Positions 1 through 9,523 of a DNA stretch of 64,000 nt are shown here, piece by piece (within the stretch, counting starts at the first letter, position 1; each line of letters begins with the position of its first letter). Position numbers and translations under genes: made by a program. The notes under the pieces are model-generated. The model was not told where the DNA came from, made no database searches, and was given only the letters and a program-made list of their open reading frames with translations. The DNA comes from RYN-133 sp963754285 (GTDB taxonomy: Bacteria > Actinomycetota > Actinomycetes > Mycobacteriales > Jatrophihabitantaceae): positions 1 through 64,000 of the forward strand of contig CAVWFN010000002.1 in NCBI GenBank assembly GCA_963754285.1. The letters are read 5' to 3'.

Positions 1-155
1 TTTTTTTTTTGCTTGGCATGGTTGGTCTTGCTGTATATATTAGTCCCAACAATAGTGTCATCTGACCCTCCAAATGTCCTTGGGATGCACAGTAGGGCGG
101 GGCGTGCCGCATGACATAGACCGGGAAGCCCGACGTTGCCGCGCCTGTCGCTTTG

Positions 156-175
156 GGGGATCCGACGATCGCGCC
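156..175 (+). repeat. 20-bp dispersed motif, diverged copy
   Basis: This reads GGGGATCCGACGATCGCGCC, a diverged copy of the consensus GGGGATCAGACGATCNCCAC found four more times before position 5051. It shares the double GATC core but not the CCAC end. Confidence 0.45.
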
Positions 176-2330
176 CCAGTGTACGCACCGCATTGTTCCT
201 GCCCCGGTGCCTCGCGGCATCCGCTCCTTTTCCACTTGAAGGGGGGACAAAATGTTGAGCTACAGTCCCCCCTCCCCAAAGGCATGGCCCACGACATGCA
301 CATAGTGGTACCGGCACGTGCCTCTGATCACGGCGCCATCAGAGCATAGTGCCATCCCGCCCGGCCCTCGCGTCCACCACGCTGTATGACACCGCGGCGC
401 ACGAGCAGTGGCAGGACAGAGCGTGTTGCTGGGACGGGGTTGGGTTTGGGGGGACTGCGGCGGGGATTATCCCGCTCGCGGCCCCCTGCACGTTCACACT
501 CACGCCAACGCGACACTGCTGGGTTTGGCACTGCTGCTCCTCATCCTGTGACCCGGAGGGGACCTCACAGGAAAGACAGCAAGGGGGACGCGCAAAGGGG
601 GGCAAGCACACCCGACAATAATGCCGTGCGTCCGTCGACGTCGCTGCCTCCCCCGTCGCCATGGGAAGCGGCGGCGGCAGCCACCGCTGGCCCACTGGCG
701 CCCTTTCTGGAAGGAGGCGTCGAGGCTGATATGGCCAATGTTCGCCATCATGCGGGCGGGGGGGTGGTATACTGCTTGCTCATCTGCCCTTTGCTGCCAT
801 CGCTTGCAGGCGGCCCTACCAGCTTCGCCGCGACCACGATGGCGGGGCCCGATCGCCAGCCGAACTGGTCGACGGCAGCAGCAGCAGGGTGCAAGGCAGC
901 CAGTCCAACAGCACGCGTCGTCCAAGCCGCTCCGCCAATCCCAACACCAATGGTCGTACCCCTACCACCTCCCCCAGATCCCATCCTGTTGTTGGCTCGC
1001 CGGTTGGCTGTCGTGCGTGTCTCGCCCGGGTCGGTTTCTGAAGGCATAAGGAGCCTGTTCCTGACACTGGAGCCATGTCCAACGTCCCTGAAGGGCCTGC
1101 CATCTATGACCTTCCAAGTCCAACGAGCATCCGGATGCAAGAAGCCGACAGGCTGCCACTGCGGCCGCATGCAGAGGTATTGTCCATGGCCATATGCTCT
1201 GGCCCAATGTCGGTCTAATGCCAACCCTTCCTCGTGAACACACCTGCCTCTGCTGCCGCCGCCACCGCCGCTTGCTCGTGAGGCACGGCATTTTCCATGA
1301 CACCTGCTGCTCTGAGGCGCATGTGTCACCGCTGCCAATGTCCACGCTGCTGCTGCCATGCCGCCTACCCCTCTCTGAGGCGGAATGCCGAAGCCTGCCC
1401 ATGCACGCTACACCTACTTGGGAGGGATCCGACGTATCGCGCTCCCCTGTGAGCATCTCCCCGCCCATCCCGTGCTCCGGTGACACCTATACCCGTGGGG
1501 GTGAGACGAGAGTGCATCGGCAGAAGAACGGCGGCGACGGCGGCGGCGGCTGCCAACAAGGTGCTACCGTCGCTGCTGCCGTCGATGGCGGCAGTAGCCA
1601 TGGTGGCAGCGACGGCGTTTAGTGGTAGTCACGGAGGTAGCAAAAGCAGCGGTGGCGGAGGAGGCGGCGGCAACGCCGGCGGCCCTTCAGTCGCAGTTTC
1701 ACTCCCCAGCCGCCATCGCAGAGCCTTTTGTTGCCCGGGGCGACTGATAGTGCCAGGGCCCGGTTGCTGTCTACCCATTGACATGCATCCGAGCCCCTGC
1801 GCATACCAATCCAACGCTGGGGACCTCCTTCTCTTGGTGGGTCCCAGCTTCCCGCAGCCTGGAACCCAACGCGCAACAGCGCTCTCAAATCCCAGTCGCG
1901 CCCACTTGGACCCCCAGTGTAACACACACAATACAAGCGAGCGCGCACCCAAAGGGAGAGCTGCATAGGCGGCGGAGCCCAAGTCGCTTCTCAACAACAG
2001 CCCGGGCGGATCGCCGATCGCGGCCCGGGACGAGAGCAAGGGATCCGAACTGATCACGCTCGCGACGCAGCAACGGCAGTGCCCTTGCTCCGCCCACACC
2101 CCAGATACGCGAGGGATCCGCCGATCGCGCTCGCCGGGCTGCTAGTGCCGCGCCCTTGCCCCAGCCCAGGCCCCAGCAGCGGTATTCGCCGCTCGAGCCG
2201 AGACGGCTTGAGCCAAAGGCTACGGATCTGCTGTATCCGCAAGACTTTTTTTTGCTGTGAGGCCGCCCTTCCACTCCGCGCGGAGGTCAGCCGGGCACCG
2301 ACGGCCGGCTGCGGTACGGCAGTATGACAA

Positions 2331-2388
2331 GCATTGCGATGCAAGGTGGTTCCGGGAGGCCACCTTTGGAAGCCTCCTGATACCGCGC
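2331..2388 (+). repeat. 58-bp direct repeat, copy 1
   Basis: The 58 bases from 2331 to 2388 recur at 2495-2552 with only two mismatches and a start-to-start spacing of 164 bp. Both copies begin GCATTGCGATGCA and end GATACCGCGC. The sequence between and beyond them is unrelated, so this is a short segmental duplication and not a longer tandem array. Confidence 0.75.
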
Positions 2389-2494
2389 AGGGGGATCTGG
2401 GCCGGCGCGTGCCGGTCGTTCCACGTTGTGGATGACGAGCCCTAGATAAGAGAAGATTGACCACCGCCAGTGGCAGCACGAAGCGCATGTGCAT

Positions 2495-2552
2495 GCATTG
2501 CGATGCAGGGTGGTTCCGGGAGGCCACCTTTGGCAGCCTCCTGATACCGCGC
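2495..2552 (+). repeat. 58-bp direct repeat, copy 2
   Basis: Second copy of the repeat at 2331-2388, with two base differences. It contains the inverted pair GGTGG..CCACC. Immediately downstream, 2643-2670 carries a short tandem of GGGGCGCTTCGCA. Confidence 0.75.
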
Positions 2553-3398
2553 GGGCCCGGCCAGCAGGTGCATACATACGCATGCAGGTACAGAAGGAGC
2601 AGCATGCATATGTGTAGTATTGCCGCGCGGCCGGCTCAACCGCGGGGCGCTTCGCAGGGGCGCTTCGCAAGGCACAGCAAGGAGCAGCGGTGCAGAAAAG
2701 GAGAGCGAGCAAGAGGGCAGCAGCAGGCGCAGACAGAGAGAAGAAGACCGTGATATTGGGCCGCAAGGGGGGGCAGCATGATCTGTAACGGGCACACCAA
2801 GACATCGAGAGAAGTAGAGTGTGGCCCCCCGCAGCGCGCGCAGAACGCAAGAGAGGAGCTGTGGAAAGACCACAGCGGCACAGGACCAGCGGGCAAAGCA
2901 AGTGGCAAGACATATGGCAAGAAGAGAAGCAGAAAGGAAGAGAGAAGCAGAAGAGAAGCGAAAGCAAGACAAGAAAGCAGCAAGACAAAGAGGTCTCCAC
3001 AACAGCCGAGGGAAGGGAGCCAGCAGCAACAAGGGGAGGGACAGGGACCCCGGGCACCGGGCGGCGCCGGGGGCGCAGAGTGCGGCGGGCGGCACATCCA
3101 GGGCACCAGCCCCCAGCATGTGACGCGATTGGCCATGCACCACCAAAGCCCCCCGCACGCCAGCCGGCTAAGTGGGCCGCACAACAGGACCCAAGGCAGG
3201 AACGGCCAGCGGAATGACGGCCAGCCGCCCCGCCCAGTCACTGACCTGCCCCCGGGTCAAGCGCAACCCCAGCCCCCCCCCAGGCGCGGCAACACCTCGC
3301 CTGTCTGAGAGGACCAGCAGAGAGAACAGAGCGAAGAAGCACGGAAAGGAAGAGAAGGGACGCAAGAGAGCTATGTGAGCATGCCATGTTAGCGCCCT

Positions 3399-3418
3399 GG
3401 GGATCAGACGATCGCCAC
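3399..3418 (+). repeat. 20-bp dispersed motif
   Basis: Reads GGGGATCAGACGATCGCCAC and matches the consensus GGGGATCAGACGATCNCCAC exactly. Confidence 0.6.
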
Positions 3419-4290
3419 GAGGGAATCGCCTGCTGTACATATGCCCAGTGCAAAAGTGCAGCGAGACGAGGAGGAGAGGAGAGAGCCAAGGGCAGAGGGG
3501 AGCATAGCTGGACATGCCCTAGCTACGGTCAGAGCATCACGCCATCTCCACTGGTGCTGACAGAGGAGAGCAGGATGAGGAGGACTGGGAGGACGGGCGG
3601 GCCAGCCGCATACGAGGAGGGGTGAATGCAAGTGCCCTGGTTGCTCCCAACGTGCCAGCCTGTCGTTGCCGGCAGGCATGTGTACTACTGCTCTGCTCCA
3701 TCATGGAGGCCAGGGGCAGTGTGTACAATGCTGCTAGTGACGGCGGGGTGAACGGGGCAGGCGCTTGCGTCCGTGCCGCATCCTGCTGCCGCTGTAGCCT
3801 GTACAATGCCCACCTTGTCCACACGCCCCTGTGGAGCCTGCTGCGCACCATGCGCCTGTGCCAAGTGGCTCTCATGAAGTCGTCAAAATGAAGGATCTGC
3901 CGTCGCACCAGGAACCACAGCCATGGCCATGACATGGACAGGCCCACAGTCATGACAAGCATGCCCATGCGAGTCTGGACCTGCATCATCCGCAGGGACA
4001 TGGCATCTACCATGCGAGACGTGGGCCTATCCGTGTAGGTGCCCAGAGAGTATGCCCATGTGTACATAAGGGTAGCCCAGTGCTCAGCCGGCATGGAGCC
4101 GCCCCAGGTGACGATGTCATCTGCCTCCTGAGGAGAGGGCAGAGAACGCCACCAGTCCTGTCGGTCCACGGACATAGGGAAGGGTAAGGGCGATGGCGGC
4201 TGCGCCGAAGTGCCGCCGCTCTGCATAGCTGCGTGCTGGGCTGCTGTAGTCTCCGCCCTCCCTGCGGGAATGGCCTGTAAAGCTTACCCC

Positions 4291-4355
4291 GGGGATCAGA
4301 CGATCTCCACGGGGAAGGTATGCAGGTCCTGTGCAGGGGATCAGACGATCTCCAC
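4291..4355 (+). repeat. Two identical 20-bp dispersed motifs, 45 bp apart
   Basis: Positions 4291-4310 and 4336-4355 are both GGGGATCAGACGATCTCCAC, identical in all 20 bases, with unrelated sequence between. The 45-bp period is a multiple of three, so any reading frame repeats the same short peptide (GDQTIST on plus, GDRLIP on minus). Confidence 0.7.
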
Positions 4356-5030
4356 CGCGAGAGCTTCTCCCACCTATTGTCACCCGGGCCAGTCCCGACT
4401 GGACTTGAGCTGGCAGCAGCTATGCGGGTACAATTGGGGTGGAGTGGCGTAGGGCGGCTGCCATGATCCGCAAGCGCAGCAGCACCAGCTTCCGTATCCT
4501 TGCATGTATGCGGCGGCGGCGCAAGCGGGCGGCGTCGGCGCGGTGGCTGAGGTCAAGAAGCAGGCGACAAGCAGCGTTCTTGGCGACCAGAGCAGAACGG
4601 TGCAAGGCTGTGCTGTTCCTGCTGCATCGCATCATGTATGCCACTTGTGCCGTCCATCCAACGTCATGCCCACCTACAAGGTAGGCAACAGTGTCAATGT
4701 TCTGGAGAAAGGACGTATAGCCAAGAGTGTACCCATCCAAGACAATCTCAGCTTTAGCAGCCAACTTAGCAAGCAAGGGGAGTGCTGCCGTTTCCGTTGC
4801 CGCCATGGTGGCATGCGCCGCACGAGCCCTCGCTGCTAGGAGTGTGCACTGCTGCTGTATGATGCGCATCCGCCCGCTCGGGCCAACCTTTTGCCGCATC
4901 CGATGGCGCTGCTGCCGCTTCACCTTGGAGGGTGGTCCCAGCCGAAGGCTTCCTGTTGCCCATTTCTTTGTCGGTGCTTGGCGCTCCGCCACTAGCCGCT
5001 GCTTGGCGCCGCCCTTGGGCGGGCATCCAG

Positions 5031-5050
5031 GGGGATCAGACGATCACCAC
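5031..5050 (+). repeat. 20-bp dispersed motif
   Basis: Reads GGGGATCAGACGATCACCAC, matching the dispersed consensus. It is the copy nearest the junction with the bacterial sequence; none is seen after 5790. Confidence 0.6.
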
Positions 5051-5800
5051 CATACCTTCGGGGTTTGAGCCCAAAGGCCACCATTGGGAGTCTTAGTGCA
5101 GGCATCCAAGCAAGGCTGGAGCTCACCTAGTGCTGTCGCCAGGACGGGTATCTGCCGGGCCGGGAGAGGAGGGCGACTGCTCTGGTGGTGGTGTCTCCCC
5201 TGTTGCTGCCGGAGCCGCTGGAGGCGAGTGAGAGCGCAGCGATGCCTGTTGCCTCTATCGCTGCCGGGTCGGCCCGGCCCGCCGGCGCCTCTGCAGCTGC
5301 TTCCACCTCTGCGACCGCGGCTAGGAGTTGCGGGGCCAGAGGCCCGGTCAAGTTCACAGAGGAGTCGTCTGCCTTACCTTCTCCTGCCCCCGCAGCGTCT
5401 GCCGGCGCCTCCGCTGCCGCCGCCGTCGCGCTGCCGGTCGCTCCACGAACTAATGCCTTGAGGTCATCCCACTCTCTATCGGACAAGTCAGCAAGTCGCT
5501 TGCCTACCCAGTCCCGGCCTGTGGCACAGCGCAGGCGCACAAATGCCGTCTCAAGAGGGTAGGGGGTCAAGGACCGAGCGAGTCGCGCAGCAAGTGGCTC
5601 GTTGCCCCACCTCGGGCCCAATTGTTGGTAGTTTCTTTCTGCAGAGGACCATGTAGGAGCCCGGGCAGCCCTCTTTCCATTCCGAGCCTAGTCCATGTGG
5701 GGCACGTGGAGAGTGGAAGTCCAGGTCAGCTGCTTGGGAACTTGCAGCGGAGTTGGGGCCGGGGATTGGCCTCGCCCTGGGATCGCCGTAAGGGATCCAC

Positions 5801-6271
5801 ATGCCCGACTCCAGTCGGTTCCCCCCGGGGGCCACCTGGAGCGTGCGTACCGCCCGCGACGCAGGTTTCACCGCCCGGGTCGTCGACCCGGGCTGGGTCA
5901 CGCCGGTGCCCGAGCAGCTCCTGACGCTCGCCCGCGACGCACATCTGGTCGTCACGGTCGAGGACGGCAGCACAACAGGTGGCGTCGGCTCCAGAATCGC
6001 CCAGGAGATGTCTGCGGCGGGTCTGTCCACGCCTGCGCGCCAGATCGGCGTACCGTCCCTGTTTCCGAGCCACGGTGCCGTCCCCGATGTCAAGTCGTGG
6101 GCGGGGCTCACCGGTCAAGACGTCGGCCGGCGCATCGTGGAGTGGGCTGTCCTCGTTTGTCCTAATAACGGGCCGGACGATGATGTCCCGGCTTCTCGCA
6201 CCGCTCCGAGTGTCACCGACACCCGTGGCCGCTCGGACCACGATGATGTCCCTTTTGAGGGAGGACACTAG
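5801..6271 (+). pseudogene. dxs: 1-deoxy-D-xylulose-5-phosphate synthase, 3' fragment
   Basis: Dxs makes the first intermediate of the MEP isoprenoid pathway from pyruvate and glyceraldehyde-3-phosphate. Only the C-terminal transketolase domain is present (about 105 residues of a roughly 630-residue enzyme): VVDPGWVTPVP, then VVTVEDGSTTGGVGSRIAQ, then VPSLFPSHG. An in-frame TAA at 5789-5791 and loss of similarity before about 5840 show that the rest of the gene is absent at the junction with the foreign-looking block. The fragment sits where actinomycetes keep dxs, next to rnd-DUF3000-hemE, so it is the resident gene cut by the junction. After the usual end (IVEWA, about 6147) the frame runs on for about 40 residues containing two DDVP repeats, encoded by ACGATGATGTCCC at 6177 and 6240. 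The true C-terminus may be earlier. Confidence 0.75.
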
Positions 6272-6979
6272 ATGCGGATCCTCGTTGTTGAGGACGAAGT
6301 ACAGCTCGCAGAGGCCGTCGCACGCGGCCTACGGCGCGAAGGGATGGCCGTCGACGTTGCCACCGACGGCGACGACGGCTATCGCAAGGCGTCGCTGACC
6401 CGGTACGACGTCGTCGTGCTCGACCGCGACCTGCCGGGCATGTCGGGGGACGAGATCTGCCGCAAGCTCACAGACGAGGGCATTTTGACCCGTGTGATGA
6501 TGCTCACGGCAAGCGGCACGGTCGAGGACAAGGTGTCCGGATTGGCCCTGGGCGCCGACGACTACCTGCCCAAGCCGTTCGCTTTTGCCGAGCTCGTCGC
6601 GCGCGTGCGGGCCCTCGGGCGCCGCACGACTCCGGCGGCTCCGCCGGTGTTGACGGCCGCCGACATCGAGCTGGATCCGGCCAAGCGCACGGTCACTCGT
6701 AACGGCGAACTCATCGAGCTCACGCGCAAGGAATTCGGTGTGCTCGAGACGCTGCTGACGGCACAAGGGGCGGTGGTGAGCAGTGAAGAGCTGCTCGACC
6801 GCGTGTGGGACGAGAATGCCGACCCCTTCACGACTACGGTTCGAGTGACCATGATGACCTTGAGACGTAAGCTGGGTGAACCGGCGATCATCGACACGGT
6901 GGTCGGTTCGGGCTACCGAATCGATCCCGGCGTGGTCGCCGCTCCTGCCACAGCTGGCACGGGAGACGGGATCGAGTAG
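6272..6979 (+). CDS. OmpR-family response regulator
   Basis: Phosphorylation-controlled transcription factor of 235 residues. The receiver domain (1-115) has the acidic pair E7/D8, phospho-acceptor D51 in VVVLDRDLPG, T79 in MMLTAS and K101 in LPKPF. A winged-helix trans_reg_C domain (about 128-222) ends with the VRVTMMTLRRKLG and GSGYRI signatures. Its TAG stop overlaps the GTG start of the sensor kinase by one base, so the pair is translationally coupled. It starts immediately after the dxs stop. The signal and regulon cannot be read from the sequence. This pair is not part of the usual dxs-rnd order. Confidence 0.93.
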   Translation: MRILVVEDEVQLAEAVARGLRREGMAVDVATDGDDGYRKASLTRYDVVVLDRDLPGMSGDEICRKLTDEGILTRVMMLTASGTVEDKVSGLALGADDYLPKPFAFAELVARVRALGRRTTPAAPPVLTAADIELDPAKRTVTRNGELIELTRKEFGVLETLLTAQGAVVSSEELLDRVWDENADPFTTTVRVTMMTLRRKLGEPAIIDTVVGSGYRIDPGVVAAPATAGTGDGIE

Positions 6980-8187
6980 TGACGTTGTTCCGTCCGACGT
7001 TGCGCCTGCGTATGGCGCTGCTGTACGGCGGACTCGTCCTGGTCGTGGGCATTTCGCTCCTTTTCACCTCGATCGTCCTGCTGGACCGGGCGATCTCGCA
7101 CGTCCCGATCTTCAACAACTCGCGCGGCTTCCTCACCTACCACGACGGCAGTGGCCACAAGAGGCAAATCCTGGCGAGTGACCTCGGTGCCACGGTGCAG
7201 CACAACGCGCAGGGTTACCTGGTCACGACCGGGCTGATCTTCTTCGGCATCGTCGTCATCATCGGCACCATCGGCGGTTACCTGCTCGCCAAGCAGGCGC
7301 TGCGGCCCATCGCCAAGCTGACCCAGACCGCTCGGGCGCTGTCGACCGAGACGCTCGACCAGCGCATCAACCTCGGCGGCCCGGACGACGAGCTGCGCGA
7401 GCTGGCCGACACGTTCGACCAGATGCTCGGCCGCCTGGACGCCGCCTTCGACAGCCAGCGGCTGTTCGTCGCGAACGCCTCGCACGAGCTGCGCACGCCC
7501 CTGTCGGTGATCCGCACCGAGCTCGAGGTCACGCTGTCCGATCCGGATGCCGATGTCGCCGAACTGCGCCGCATGGGCGAGGTCGTCGCCAGTGCCGCCG
7601 AACGGGCCCAGCGCCTGGTCGCGTCCCTGCTGACCCTGGCCCGACTGCAGGCCGTCGAGAGCGGCGAGCTCGAGGTACACGAAGCCGTCGACCTCGCCAC
7701 CCTCATCCCGGGCGTTGTCGATGCGGTGTCGGCCGAGGCGCAGGACAAGAGCGTCTCGATCGAACCCGAGGTCGAGCCCGCGATCACCCTCGGCGACCCG
7801 CGCCTGCTCGAACGCCTCATCGGCAACCTCGTCGAGAACGCGATCCGGCACAACGTCCCGAACGGCTGGCTGCGGATCACCACCGGACAGACGGCCGAGC
7901 GGGTCTGGCTGCACGTGGCCAACGGCGGCGCGCTCATCGCCTCGGCCGACGTCGAGGCATTGTTCGAGCCGTTCCGCCGCGGCGGCCGGGTGCGCACCGC
8001 GACGCGCGGCGCCGGCCTCGGCCTGGCGATCGTCCGGCTGATCGTCGACGCGCACCACGGCAAGCTGCAGGCAGCGGCTCCGCCGTTCGGCGGTCTGGCC
8101 ATCCGCATCGAACTGCCGCGCTACCGGGTCACGACCACGGCGCCGGTCAACGCAGGCGCCGGCGAACGGCTCCCGGTCGCCGGCTGA
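6979..8187 (+). CDS. Membrane sensor histidine kinase
   Basis: Partner of the preceding response regulator, 402 residues. Two membrane helices (about 12-34 and 82-104) flank a short extracytoplasmic loop of about 47 residues. A HAMP linker follows (about 105-157). The HisKA H-box is ANASHELRTPLSVIRTE with H169 as the autophosphorylated residue, and the HATPase domain has the N-box RLIGNLVENAIRHN and the glycine box RGAGLGLAIVR. The GTG start overlaps the regulator stop. The short loop leaves little room for a ligand domain. Transcription probably ends at the compound palindrome directly downstream. Confidence 0.93.
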   Translation: MTLFRPTLRLRMALLYGGLVLVVGISLLFTSIVLLDRAISHVPIFNNSRGFLTYHDGSGHKRQILASDLGATVQHNAQGYLVTTGLIFFGIVVIIGTIGGYLLAKQALRPIAKLTQTARALSTETLDQRINLGGPDDELRELADTFDQMLGRLDAAFDSQRLFVANASHELRTPLSVIRTELEVTLSDPDADVAELRRMGEVVASAAERAQRLVASLLTLARLQAVESGELEVHEAVDLATLIPGVVDAVSAEAQDKSVSIEPEVEPAITLGDPRLLERLIGNLVENAIRHNVPNGWLRITTGQTAERVWLHVANGGALIASADVEALFEPFRRGGRVRTATRGAGLGLAIVRLIVDAHHGKLQAAAPPFGGLAIRIELPRYRVTTTAPVNAGAGERLPVAG

Positions 8188-8194
8188 CGCTCGT

Positions 8195-8259
8195 CAGTGG
8201 TCAGTCGCGGCCTCAGTGGTCAGTTTCAACTGACCACTGAAGGCCGAAACTGACCACTG
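8195..8259. terminator. Compound palindrome between convergent genes (family A)
   Basis: Four copies of one unit form two nested inverted pairs. Outer arms CAGTGGTCAGT (8195-8205) and ACTGACCACTG (8249-8259) enclose inner arms CAGTGGTCAGTT (8214-8225) and AACTGACCACTG (8228-8239), which have only a 2-nt loop. The stretches between arms also pair (GGCCT with AGGCC). It exactly fills the gap between the kinase stop and the rnd stop, as expected for a bidirectional terminator. A second member of the family lies at 54192-54263. Confidence 0.75.
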
Positions 8260-9522
8260 TCAGTCGGCGAGGGCTTCGGACAGGCCGACGGCGGTCAGCT
8301 CGATCTGCCAGGGCCGCGCTCCGTGGCGGGCCAGATCCTCGCGAACCGCTGCCTCGTCCAGCGGGGACGGCGGTGCCCAGGTGATCCGGCGGAGCACGTC
8401 TGAGGCCAGCAGGTTCTGGGCGAGCACCTGGTGCTGTTCGGACAGCGCGGCGATCAGCTCACGGGCGCGGGCCAGCCGGGCGGCGGCCTTGGGATCACGG
8501 TCGCGCCAGCGTGAGGTCGGCGGGATCGAGTCGCCGCCGCTGCCCGTGACCGGCGGCAGGTCGTCCTCGGGCAGTTCGAGTGCCGCCTCGACCGCGCCGA
8601 ACCACCGGCCGAGCTGGCGGCGCTGCCGCGGCCCGCTGAAGATGCGCAGTGCGGCGAGCTCGGCCGACCGCTTGGGCATGGTCGTCGCGGCATCGACGAT
8701 CGCAGCGTCGGGCAGCACGCGGCCGGGCGCGACGTCGCGCTGTGCGGCGAAGGAGTCGCGTTCGTACCAGAGCGACCGGACGATCGCGAGCTGGCGGCGG
8801 TTGCGCAGCTTGTGGATGCCGGACGTGCGCCGCCACGGGTCGATGCGGGGCGGCGGGGGTGTTGCGGTGCGTGCGGCCTCGAACTCCTGCGCGGCCCATT
8901 CGTCCTTGCCGGCAGCCTCGAGCAGGTCGGCCAGCACGTCGCGCAACGCGATCAGCAGCTCGACGTCGAGCGCGGCGTAGACGAGCCATGACCGTGGCAG
9001 GGGCCGCGTCGACCAGTCGTCGGCCGAGTGGCCCTTTTCCAACCGCACACCCAGATGCTGCTCGACCATCGTGCCGAGGGCGACCCGCTCGTCGCCGAGC
9101 AGCCGTCCGGCAAGTTCGGTGTCGAACAGTCGCCGCGGATGCAGCCCGACCTCGGCCAGGCACGCGAGGTCCTGGCTCGCGGCGTGCAGGATCCACTCCG
9201 CGTCGGCGATCGCCTCGTTGAGCGTGGTCAACGCGGGTAACGCGATCGGGTCGACCAGCGCGGTGCCGGCGCCGTCGCGGCGCAGCTGCACGAGATAGGC
9301 GCGCTGGCTGTACCGGTAGCCCGATGCCCGTTCGGCGTCGACGGCGACCGGTCCGGACGCGGCAGCCATCGCCGCCACCAAGGCGTTCAGCGCGTCGGGC
9401 GTCTCGATCGGGTCGGGCACGCCGTCGGCCGGCTCGCGCAGCAAGGGCGCCTCGGGAACCTCGGGCTCGGCCTCGGGTGGCTCGGCGTTGTCACCGGTAT
9501 CGCTGTGCTCGTCGGTGGACAC
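8260..9522 (-). CDS. rnd: Ribonuclease D-like 3'-5' exonuclease
   Basis: DEDD-family 3'-5' exoribonuclease of 420 residues with C-terminal HRDC domain. ExoI is the DAERASG motif (VAVDAERASG), ExoII is ILHAASQDLACL, and ExoIII is YAALDVELL. The HRDC region follows SGIHKLRNRRQLAIVR, and a second helical block covers the last 120 residues. The first 40 residues are acidic and proline-rich, probably disordered. The start is GTG. It lies 1 nt downstream of the DUF3000 gene on the same strand, the arrangement seen in mycobacteria (the Rv2680-Rv2681 pair). The role is inferred as maturation or decay of stable RNA. Confidence 0.9.
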   Translation of the reverse strand: MSTDEHSDTGDNAEPPEAEPEVPEAPLLREPADGVPDPIETPDALNALVAAMAAASGPVAVDAERASGYRYSQRAYLVQLRRDGAGTALVDPIALPALTTLNEAIADAEWILHAASQDLACLAEVGLHPRRLFDTELAGRLLGDERVALGTMVEQHLGVRLEKGHSADDWSTRPLPRSWLVYAALDVELLIALRDVLADLLEAAGKDEWAAQEFEAARTATPPPPRIDPWRRTSGIHKLRNRRQLAIVRSLWYERDSFAAQRDVAPGRVLPDAAIVDAATTMPKRSAELAALRIFSGPRQRRQLGRWFGAVEAALELPEDDLPPVTGSGGDSIPPTSRWRDRDPKAAARLARARELIAALSEQHQVLAQNLLASDVLRRITWAPPSPLDEAAVREDLARHGARPWQIELTAVGLSEALAD

Positions 9523-9523
9523 C

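Larger units (their letters stand above)
1..5790. other. Non-bacterial-looking block without supported genes
   Basis: I see no convincing actinobacterial gene here. Open frames on both strands are short and low-complexity, and none shows a domain I recognise. The block starts with a run of ten T and holds many CAG/CTG, GGC and GGA triplet runs (for example near 660-700, 880-900, 1240-1330 and 1530-1680), purine-rich stretches (2880-3010) and short dispersed repeats. Base composition is visibly less GC-rich and lacks the third-position GC bias seen after 5800. It stops inside what should be the dxs gene. The minus-strand frames at 5127-5621, 4420-4992 and 3537-4226 are the most protein-like and could be exons or parts of a retroelement, but I cannot identify them. 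Triplet richness would fit a green alga or another eukaryote. This is inference. Confidence 0.6.

Noticed and set aside
386..1237. Long plus-strand frame of 283 codons
   Set aside because: Composition is low-complexity and driven by GC-rich triplets. The opposite strand has an equally open frame, and no family is recognisable.
2643..2670. Short tandem GGGGCGCTTCGCA
   Set aside because: Only about two copies of a 13-bp unit; too small to treat as a separate repeat feature.
156..5050. Resemblance of GGGGATCAGACGATC to the eukaryotic 18S rRNA segment around GGGGATCGAAGACGAT
   Set aside because: The flanking bases do not match rRNA and the copies are only about 20 bp long, so these are not rRNA fragments.
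3537..5621. Minus-strand open frames at 5127-5621, 4420-4992 and 3537-4226 as genes
   Set aside because: They look the most protein-like in the left block but have no recognised domain, no clear start or ribosome site, and could be exons or chance frames. I mention them only in the block description.
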